NCBI GenBank assembly: GCA_905215095.1
Contig: CAJMOL010000131.1
Coordinates: forward strand, 1 to 5,317
DNA from: an uncultured bacterium
Lineage (GTDB): Bacteria > Actinomycetota > Coriobacteriia > Coriobacteriales > Coriobacteriaceae
Length of the DNA stretch: 5,317 bases
Reading direction: 5' to 3'
Shown here: one piece after another, positions 1 to 4,552 of the stretch
Position numbering within the stretch: the stretch's first letter is position 1
How the letters are laid out: each line of letters opens with the position of its first letter
Translations under genes and position numbers: made by a program
The notes under the pieces: generated by a model
The model's input: only the letters and a program-made list of their open reading frames with translations
What the model was told of the DNA's origin: nothing
The model's database searches: none

Positions 1-60
1 AAACACATCTGTCCAATAATTCGTCTGAAACATAATGAAAAACCGTTTGATGTGAGTTAA

Positions 61-66
61 TATAAA
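61..66 (+). promoter_or_regulatory. Candidate -10 element of the ptsH promoter
   Basis: TATAAA matches the bacterial -10 consensus at five of six positions and lies in the AT-rich stretch at 1-70, which contrasts with the GC-rich genes. No convincing -35 box sits 16-18 bases upstream, where the sequence is mostly A. An overlapping alternative -10 is TAATAT at 58-63. If used, transcription would start near 73 and give a leader of about 58 bases holding the 81-127 structure. The start of the window may cut off further upstream elements. Confidence 0.35.
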
Positions 67-80
67 CAACGTCGTGAATC

Positions 81-127
81 TGACTCCTGCCGCATGCATG
101 ACAGGGGTTAAACACAAAAAGGAGTCA
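81..127 (+). promoter_or_regulatory. ptsH leader with anti-Shine-Dalgarno and alternative hairpin
   Basis: TGACTCCT at 81-88 is the exact reverse complement of AGGAGTCA at 120-127, which contains the ptsH Shine-Dalgarno core AGGAG (120-124). Pairing would hide the ribosome binding site behind a loop of about 31 bases. The same left arm can instead pair with CAGGGGT at 102-108 (ACTCCTG at 83-89, seven pairs including one G-T), which leaves the ribosome site free. The two folds exclude each other. The pairing is seen directly; a role in control of HPr translation is inference. No known riboswitch class is recognised. Confidence 0.4.
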
Positions 128-130
128 ATT

Positions 131-394
131 ATGGTTTCTGAGAAGGCTACCCTCGTTAATCCTCAGGGTCTGCACATGCGTCCGGCTGGTCTGTTTGCCT
201 CCACCATGGGCAAGTACGCCTGTGACGTGACGGTCGTCACCCCCGAGAAGGAGGTCAACGGCAAGTCCCCGATGGCCCTCATGGCTGCTGGTATCCCCTG
301 TGGTACCGAGGTCGAGGTCAAGTGCGACGGCGCTGACGAGGCCGAGGCTCTGGCTGCTGCCATCGAGCTCATCAAGAGCGGTCTTGGCGAGTAG
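131..394 (+). CDS. ptsH: HPr, phosphocarrier protein of the PTS
   Basis: This 87-residue protein is a full-length HPr, the small cytoplasmic carrier that receives phosphate from Enzyme I and passes it to the sugar-specific EIIA domains of the PEP-dependent sugar phosphotransferase system. The active-site motif GLHMRPAG places the phosphorylated histidine at residue 15 and the conserved arginine at 17, the usual family positions. A second motif, NGKSPMALMAAG, puts a serine at residue 46, the site modified by HPr kinase/phosphorylase in low-GC Gram-positives; the next residue is proline where those proteins usually have a hydrophobic residue such as isoleucine. The ATG at 131 is chosen because AGGAG (120-124) lies six bases upstream and the product has the family length. 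An in-frame ATG at 74 would add 19 unlike residues and read through the ribosome site. ptsI follows 127 bases downstream. Identification is firm; Ser46 regulation is inference. Confidence 0.97.
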   Translation: MVSEKATLVNPQGLHMRPAGLFASTMGKYACDVTVVTPEKEVNGKSPMALMAAGIPCGTEVEVKCDGADEAEALAAAIELIKSGLGE

Positions 395-439
395 AACTCA
401 AACGGGTCGCATGTTGAACAACTAAGTTCATATTTGGGG

Positions 440-476
440 GCGCAGTGACCTGTTGTAAGGTAGCTGCGCTCTTTTG
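440..476 (+). terminator. Terminator-like hairpin between ptsH and ptsI
   Basis: Arms 440-450 and 459-469 pair over eleven positions: GCGCAG with CTGCGC, one T-G wobble, one G-A mismatch, then ACC with GGT. The loop is eight bases. TCTTTTG follows directly. The T run is only four bases, so this is better read as a leaky terminator or attenuator than a full stop. It would let some transcripts end after ptsH, giving more HPr than Enzyme I, while others continue into ptsI. Confidence 0.55.
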
Positions 477-502
477 TCATGGATATGGCAAAACGCTTTA
501 TC
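474..502 (+). promoter_or_regulatory. Weak candidate promoter for ptsI
   Basis: TTGTCA at 474-479 matches the -35 consensus at five of six positions, and TTTATC at 497-502 lies exactly 17 bases downstream as a poor -10 (three of six matches). It would allow ptsI transcription independent of the upstream hairpin. The -35 overlaps the T run of that hairpin, and both boxes fall inside the inverted repeat at 475-510, so the resemblance may be accidental. Confidence 0.2.
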
Positions 503-510
503 ACATGACA
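475..510 (+). repeat. Long hairpin just upstream of the ptsI ribosome site
   Basis: TGTCATG (475-481) and CATGACA (504-510) form seven perfect pairs. The stem continues inward with GATA (482-485) against TATC (499-502) after a bulged A503, then, past one T-T mismatch, GGC (487-489) against GCT (495-497), leaving loop AAAAC. That is about 14 pairs in 36 bases. It starts inside the T run of the preceding hairpin and ends two bases before GGAG of the ptsI Shine-Dalgarno. It has no T run of its own. Possible roles are a DNA operator, an RNA-protein binding site, or a structure protecting a processed ptsI message. Confidence 0.45.
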
Positions 511-511
511 C

Positions 512-520
512 GGAGAGAGG
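512..520 (+). promoter_or_regulatory. Ribosome binding site deciding the ptsI start
   Basis: GGAGAGAGG offers two overlapping Shine-Dalgarno cores. GGAG at 512-515 is six bases before ATG 522, the same spacing as in ptsH and the second kinase, while GAGG at 517-520 is seven bases before ATG 528. The choice changes the protein by only two residues. I prefer 522. Confidence 0.5.
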
Positions 521-521
521 A

Positions 522-2231
522 ATGGGAATGTATCAGGGAGTCAACGCATCCGAGGGCATCGGTATCGGCACCGTCATGGTCGCCGTCGATCCCGACTTGA
601 CGTTTGAGCCGCACGAGGTTGCTGATTCGGCAGCAGAGAAGGAGCGCTATCAGTCCGCTCTTTCGGTCTTCTGCGAGAAGACCCAGGCTCAGGCCGACCA
701 CATGAAGGAGACGGTGGGCGAGGCCGAGGCCGAGATCATGAGCGGACACATCGTCCTGGCTCAGGACCCGGGCATGACTGACGCCATCAACGCCGCCATT
801 GACGGCGGCACCTGCGCCGAGCAAGCGCTCATGGACACCTCGACCATGTTTGAGAACATGTTTCTGTCCATGGACGACGAGATGTTCCGTCTGCGCGCGG
901 CCGACATCGCCGACATCCGCACCGGTATTCTGGCCGAGCTGCTGGGCAAGGAGGTCGTCGACCTCTCCGTCCTGCCCGAGAACACCGTCGTTGTCGTGCA
1001 CGACCTCACGCCGTCCATGACCGCCACGATCGATAAGGCCCACGTTGCCGGTATCGTCACCGAGACCGGTGGCCGCACGTCGCACTCCGCGATCATCGCG
1101 CGCGCCCTCGAGATCCCGGCTGTCCTTTCGGTTGCCAACAGCTGCACCGCACTGCGCAACGGCATGACCGTTGTCGTCGACGGTGGCAAGGGTGTCGTCG
1201 AGGCCGATCCCGACGAGGAGACCCTCGCCGCCTACACCGCCAAGGCCGAGGCTTTCGCTGCCGAGAAGGCGGCTCTCGAGGCCTTCCGCGGCAAGCATTC
1301 TGTGACTGCCGACGGCATCAAGAAGATCATCGCCTGCAACATCGGTAACCCCGATGACGTGCCCAACGCGCTCGATCACGATGCCGAGGCCATTGGTCTG
1401 TTCCGCTCCGAGTTCCTGTTCATGGACTCTGCCGAGCTTCCTTCCGAGGAGGAGCAGTTCAACGCCTACCGCAAGGTCGCCAGTGCGCTCAAGGGTGCTC
1501 CGGTCATCATCCGCACGCTCGATGTGGGCGGCGACAAGGAGATCCCGTACCTGCACATGGTCAAGGAAGACAACCCCTTCATGGGCTTCCGCGCCGTGCG
1601 TTACTGCCTGGCCAATCCCGACCAGTACAAGGTCCAGCTCCGCGCTCTGCTGCGCGCTAGCGCCTTCGGTGACGTCAAGATCATGATCCCGCTCGTCACC
1701 TGCGTCGAGGAGGTCTTGGCTGTCAAGGAGCTCGTCGAGCAGTGCAAGGCCGAGCTGACCGAAGAGGGTCGCAAGTTCAACGAGAACATCGAGGTCGGCA
1801 TTATGGTCGAGACGCCCGCCGCTTCGCTGCTCGCAGACCGTCTGGCCGAGGTCGCCGACTTCTTCTCCATCGGCACCAACGACCTGATTGGCTACACCAT
1901 GTGCGCCGACCGTGGCAACGACACCATCTCCAACCTGTACCAGGTGTACTATCCCGCCGTGCTCCGCTCGCTCAAGAACATCATCGAGAGCGGCGTGAAG
2001 GCCGGCATCATGGTCGGTATGTGCGGCGAGGCCGCTGCCGATCCGCTGCTCGAGCCGCTGCTGATCAGCTGGGGTCTGGAGGAGTTCTCGATGAGCGCTC
2101 CGTCGATCCTGCGCGCCCGCAAGACCATCAGCCAGTGGACCAAGGCCGAGTGCGACGAGCTCGCCGAGAAGGCACTCGCCTGCAACACTGCCGCCGAGGT
2201 CAAGGCGCTGCTCGAGTCTGCAGCTCGCTAA
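522..2231 (+). CDS. ptsI: Enzyme I, PEP-protein phosphotransferase
   Basis: This 569-residue protein is a complete Enzyme I, the cytoplasmic entry point of the PTS. It autophosphorylates on histidine with phosphoenolpyruvate and transfers the phosphate to HPr. The N-terminal HPr-binding region spans roughly residues 5-125. The phosphohistidine domain carries GGRTSHSAIIAR with the active His188. The C-terminal PEP-binding barrel (about 250-540) shows IGLFRSEFLF (Arg295), IRTLDVGGDK (Arg331), GIMVETPAA (Glu430), FSIGTNDL (Asn453, Asp454), ADRGND (Arg464) and GMCGE with the catalytic Cys501. All match the expected family positions, so the enzyme should be active. The start at 522 rests on GGAG six bases upstream; ATG 528 is nearly as good, while an in-frame TTG at 474 lies inside the hairpin and has no family support. 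ptsH lies upstream and a sugar-phosphate kinase 74 bases downstream, probably co-transcribed. Nothing is truncated or missing. Confidence 0.97.
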   Translation: MGMYQGVNASEGIGIGTVMVAVDPDLTFEPHEVADSAAEKERYQSALSVFCEKTQAQADHMKETVGEAEAEIMSGHIVLAQDPGMTDAINAAIDGGTCAEQALMDTSTMFENMFLSMDDEMFRLRAADIADIRTGILAELLGKEVVDLSVLPENTVVVVHDLTPSMTATIDKAHVAGIVTETGGRTSHSAIIARALEIPAVLSVANSCTALRNGMTVVVDGGKGVVEADPDEETLAAYTAKAEAFAAEKAALEAFRGKHSVTADGIKKIIACNIGNPDDVPNALDHDAEAIGLFRSEFLFMDSAELPSEEEQFNAYRKVASALKGAPVIIRTLDVGGDKEIPYLHMVKEDNPFMGFRAVRYCLANPDQYKVQLRALLRASAFGDVKIMIPLVTCVEEVLAVKELVEQCKAELTEEGRKFNENIEVGIMVETPAASLLADRLAEVADFFSIGTNDLIGYTMCADRGNDTISNLYQVYYPAVLRSLKNIIESGVKAGIMVGMCGEAAADPLLEPLLISWGLEEFSMSAPSILRARKTISQWTKAECDELAEKALACNTAAEVKALLESAAR

Positions 2232-2248
2232 TTTGGTATCAGAGGTAA

Positions 2249-2278
2249 CCGCGTGGTTGGAATGGGCCGGCCACGCGG
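2249..2278 (+). repeat. Stable intergenic hairpin between ptsI and the first kinase
   Basis: CCGCGTGG (2249-2256) pairs perfectly with CCACGCGG (2271-2278). Inward, two G-T wobbles and two G-C pairs extend the stem to twelve pairs around loop AATGGG (2261-2266). GG at 2244-2245 can also pair with CC at 2279-2280 across a three-base bulge. The next bases are TCACATATACAGG, with no T run, so an intrinsic terminator is unlikely. It ends 13 bases before the kinase ribosome site (AGGGGGT, 2292-2298). A processing or stability element, or a weak pause site, is more plausible. Confidence 0.45.
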
Positions 2279-2305
2279 CCCTCACATATACAGGGGGTAC
2301 TGTAA

Positions 2306-3238
2306 ATGTTCTACACGCTAACCGCTAACCCGGCTGTCGACATGACGGTTTCGAGCTCTCCGCTCGAGCCCGACGAGAACGTCCGCACCGGCTCGGCCAG
2401 CTACACGGCTAACGGCAAGGGCCTCGACGTGTCCTTCGCCTTTAAGAAGATGGGCGTCGACACCGTCGCGCTCGGCTTCTTCGCCGGCTTCACGGGCAAG
2501 TTCATCGTCGAGGAGGTCATGAACCTGGGTTGCCTCTGCCGCCCGGTCTGGACCGACGGCATCACGCGTATCAACACCTACGTCAACGATGGCCAGCACG
2601 AGTACGGCATCCTTAACCCCGGCGCTCCGATTACGCCGGAGCACCAGAAGGAGCTCTACAACATCCTGGACACTGCGGGCGATCTTGAGTGCCTGATTGT
2701 CTCCGGTTCCGTGCCTCCCAAAGCTACGCCCGACTTCCTGGCTCAGGTCATGGAGCACGCTCAGGCTCGTGGCGCCGATGTCGTCTTGGACCTGTCCTCC
2801 GACAAGCTCAAGGAGCTCGCTCACAAGAAGCCGCTGCTCATCAAGCCGAACCATCACGAGATGAAGGCCATCTTCGGCGTGCCGGTCGACACCGATGACG
2901 AGGTTCGCGTTGCCATGAAGCTCGCCCACGACGCCGGCGTCCAGAACGTGCTGCTCACCCGTGGCAGCCGCGGCGACGCTTACTTCTCCAACGGCGAGGA
3001 CATCTGGTACGCCAAGCGTGAGTTCAACATCAAGCTGGTCTCTTCCGTCTGCGCCGGCGACTGCACCCTCGCTGCATTCCTGCACAAGTGGTACAGGGAT
3101 CGCGACAACGTCGAGGAGGCCATGAAGCTCGCTATGGCCACCGGCGCCAACGTTGCCGAGTCCGTCGGCATCGGTGACTTCGGTCACGTCGACGAGTACA
3201 GCAAGCGCGTTGCTGTCCGTAAGCTCGATCGCCAGTAA
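2306..3238 (+). CDS. PfkB-family sugar-phosphate kinase, 1-phosphofructokinase type (copy 1)
   Basis: This 310-residue cytoplasmic protein belongs to the PfkB/ribokinase family, in the subgroup of 1-phosphofructokinase (FruK) and tagatose-6-phosphate kinase (LacC), which use ATP to make a sugar bisphosphate. Visible landmarks are the N-terminal YTLTANPAVD with Asp12, the glycine motif at 36-39, GITRIN with Arg88, SGSVPP (133-138), the metal-linked NxxE motif as KPNHHE (Asn182, Glu185), and the catalytic loop ending in Asp252. Two signature positions are odd: the usual GGKG reads NGKG and the usual GAGD reads CAGD (Cys249). The catalytic Asp remains, so activity is likely. Asp41 stands where the family usually has Asn near the substrate. 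The ATG at 2306 has AGGGGGT seven bases upstream. It follows ptsI in the probable pts operon and ends at a strong terminator. The PTS setting favours fructose-1-phosphate, but the substrate cannot be fixed from sequence. Confidence 0.88.
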   Translation: MFYTLTANPAVDMTVSSSPLEPDENVRTGSASYTANGKGLDVSFAFKKMGVDTVALGFFAGFTGKFIVEEVMNLGCLCRPVWTDGITRINTYVNDGQHEYGILNPGAPITPEHQKELYNILDTAGDLECLIVSGSVPPKATPDFLAQVMEHAQARGADVVLDLSSDKLKELAHKKPLLIKPNHHEMKAIFGVPVDTDDEVRVAMKLAHDAGVQNVLLTRGSRGDAYFSNGEDIWYAKREFNIKLVSSVCAGDCTLAAFLHKWYRDRDNVEEAMKLAMATGANVAESVGIGDFGHVDEYSKRVAVRKLDRQ

Positions 3239-3265
3239 TCAAAAAGCGACAAATTCGTGCGCATG

Positions 3266-3300
3266 CGGCGCTCTGACTTCGGTCAGGGCGCCGTTTTTTT
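3266..3300 (+). terminator. Strong intrinsic terminator after kinase copy 1
   Basis: Arms 3266-3277 and 3282-3293 form twelve consecutive pairs with one T-G wobble, closed by the very stable C(UUCG)G tetraloop and followed by seven T (3294-3300). It lies 27 bases after the stop codon and should end the pts-kinase transcript, separating it from the second kinase. Confidence 0.95.
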
Positions 3301-3368
3301 CCCAACCGAACTTCGGCGCCGCCCTTCACGCGTTCCACACCGTTCGCCGAGTTGTTGTAGCCTTTTGC

Positions 3369-3406
3369 CGAAGCGTGGAATATACTTTCATTAACACGTT
3401 GCTTCG
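3369..3406 (+). repeat. Imperfect inverted repeat around the copy 2 promoter
   Basis: CGAAGCGTG (3369-3377) is mirrored by CACGTTGCTTCG (3395-3406): all nine bases match once a three-base insertion (GTT) in the right arm is allowed. The arms flank the -10 element TATACT. With transcription starting near 3393, only the right arm would be in the RNA, so any role would be as a DNA operator. The insertion and the length of the spacer make this a weak candidate. Confidence 0.25.
3381..3386 (+). promoter_or_regulatory. Candidate -10 element for kinase copy 2
   Basis: TATACT matches the -10 consensus at five of six positions and sits 34 bases before the start codon, in the gap after a strong terminator where a new promoter is expected. 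No good -35 lies at 17 bases; TTGTAG (3355-3360) is the nearest candidate, at an unusually long 20-base spacing. Transcription would begin near 3393 and give a leader of about 28 bases. Confidence 0.55.
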
Positions 3407-3420
3407 TGAAAGGAACATTC

Positions 3421-4353
3421 ATGATTTACACGCTCACTGCAAATCCCGCTATTGACTACAACATCGCCTGCGATGGCCTGTCCGCCAATACCGTTACGCG
3501 CACCCGTAACGCGGTCTACACCCCCAACGGCAAGGGTCTCAATGTCTCGTTTACGCTCGACCACTACGGCGTCGACACCACGATCCTGGGCTTTTTCGCC
3601 GGTTTCTCGGGCGAGTTTATCGTTAAGGGCGCCGAGGCCCTGGGCGTGCCCGTCAAGCCCGTGTGGACTGACGGCATCACGCGTGTCAACGTGTTCCTCA
3701 ACGCCGGTCCCGACACCGAGTACAACATGGTCAACGCCGGTGCCGCTATCAACGAGGCCAACGAGCAGGAGATGTTTGAGCTCATCGATTCGCTCGATGA
3801 CATGACCTGCCTGGTCATCAGCGGCTCGCTGCCTCCCAACACTTCCGAGGGCTTCTTGGCCGAGGTCCTGCGCCGCGTCAAGGCCAAGGGGGCCGAGTTC
3901 GTCCTCGACATCTCGAGCCATCAGCTGGCAGACCTCATTGCCATGGAGCCGCTGCTGATCAAGCCCAATGACGACGAGCTGCTCGACATCTTTGGCATTA
4001 AGGTGAGCGGTGGCGACGATGAGTCCGTCAAGGGCGCTATGGCCGAGCTGCACGCTAAGGGCGCCAAGAACGTGCTGCTGACCCTCGGTGGCGCCGGTGC
4101 GTACTTCTCCAACGGCGAGCACATCTGGTTTGCCAATCGCACCTTCAACGTCAAGCTGCTGTCGACGGTGTGCGCCGGCGATTCCTCGCTCGCTGCCTTC
4201 CTGTCCGTATGGCACGACGCTCCCAAGCGCGTCGAGGATGCCCTCCGTCTGTCGATGGCCACCGGCGCCAACGTGGTCGAGTGCCCGGGCCTGGGCGACT
4301 TTGCCAAGGTGGACGAATACAAGAAGAACATCGAAGTTCGTCAGGTCTGCTAG
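3421..4353 (+). CDS. PfkB-family sugar-phosphate kinase, 1-phosphofructokinase type (copy 2)
   Basis: This is a second 310-residue PfkB-family kinase, the same length as its upstream neighbour and, by eye, identical at around half of its residues. It is a tandem paralogue that should also phosphorylate a sugar monophosphate with ATP. Landmarks are YTLTANPAID (Asp12), NGKGLNVS (36-43), GITRVN (Arg88), SGSLPP (from 134), KPNDDE (Asn183, Glu186) and VCAGDSS with the catalytic Asp254. It shares the unusual NGKG and CAGD motifs with copy 1 but keeps the family Asn at position 41, where copy 1 has Asp. The ATG at 3421 is chosen because AAAGGA (3409-3414) lies six bases upstream; a GTG at 3406 would overlap that site and add residues before the conserved start. 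It has its own -10 element and terminator, so it is probably controlled apart from the pts genes. 1-phosphofructokinase and tagatose-6-phosphate kinase are the main options. Confidence 0.88.
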   Translation: MIYTLTANPAIDYNIACDGLSANTVTRTRNAVYTPNGKGLNVSFTLDHYGVDTTILGFFAGFSGEFIVKGAEALGVPVKPVWTDGITRVNVFLNAGPDTEYNMVNAGAAINEANEQEMFELIDSLDDMTCLVISGSLPPNTSEGFLAEVLRRVKAKGAEFVLDISSHQLADLIAMEPLLIKPNDDELLDIFGIKVSGGDDESVKGAMAELHAKGAKNVLLTLGGAGAYFSNGEHIWFANRTFNVKLLSTVCAGDSSLAAFLSVWHDAPKRVEDALRLSMATGANVVECPGLGDFAKVDEYKKNIEVRQVC

Positions 4354-4375
4354 CCGCATCGAAAAATCGCTGCCG

Positions 4376-4411
4376 AACACCCGCTTTGGATCTCCGAGGC
4401 GGGTGTTTTTT
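4376..4411 (+). terminator. Intrinsic terminator after kinase copy 2
   Basis: Arms 4376-4389 and 4394-4407 pair over fourteen positions, with the strong core CACCCGC/GCGGGTG and two T-G wobbles near the ATCT loop. Six T at 4406-4411 follow or overlap the foot of the stem. It lies 22 bases after the stop codon and closes this single-gene unit. Confidence 0.9.
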
Positions 4412-4492
4412 GTGCACTGAACGCATATGGCGTCTGCTGTCTCGTTTTATGGAATTGACGACGCGATTGCGTGTGCGCGCTTTCTTGTTTCT

Positions 4493-4501
4493 TGCTAGAC
4501 T
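4493..4501 (+). promoter_or_regulatory. Candidate extended -10 promoter for cca
   Basis: TGCTAGACT combines the TGn extension with a -10 hexamer TAGACT that matches the consensus at four of six positions. No well-spaced -35 is seen; TTGACG at 4455-4460 is a good hexamer but lies 35 bases from the -10. The site is between the terminator and cca, giving a leader of about 45 bases. The rest of the 4412-4552 gap shows nothing else I can name. Confidence 0.4.
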
Positions 4502-4552
4502 TCTTGCAGATGCAATCGATAGCCAATTTGATAGTCGCAGGAGGCCATAGGC

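Noticed and set aside
36..50. Catabolite-responsive (cre-like) site around ATGAAAAACCGTTTGA
   Set aside because: The spacing between the TG and CG parts is wrong by two bases, so it does not fit the consensus.
51..67. CRP-like half site TGTGA before the ptsH -10 element
   Set aside because: The second half (TCACA) is missing, so only five bases match, which is expected by chance.
74..130. N-terminal extension of HPr from ATG 74
   Set aside because: It would read through the Shine-Dalgarno region and add 19 residues absent from the HPr family. The start at 131 has an ideal ribosome site.
415..430. Small inverted repeat TTGAAC/GTTCA downstream of ptsH
   Set aside because: Only five pairs, AT-rich, and no associated signal; too weak to call.
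501..2285. Long open frame of 594 codons on the - strand opposite ptsI
   Set aside because: Its product has no recognisable family features and is rich in residues expected from reading GC-biased codons backwards. Enzyme I on the + strand has every catalytic motif.
3314..3321. Palindrome CGGCGCCG after the first strong terminator, echoing the terminator stem
   Set aside because: Short self-complementary GC sequences are common at this base composition, and no function or further repeat copies are seen.
2318..4380. Two long - strand open frames opposite the kinases (289 and 329 codons)
   Set aside because: They mirror each other because the + strand genes are paralogues with strong codon bias. 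Neither has a recognisable motif, and the second spans a terminator and a promoter.
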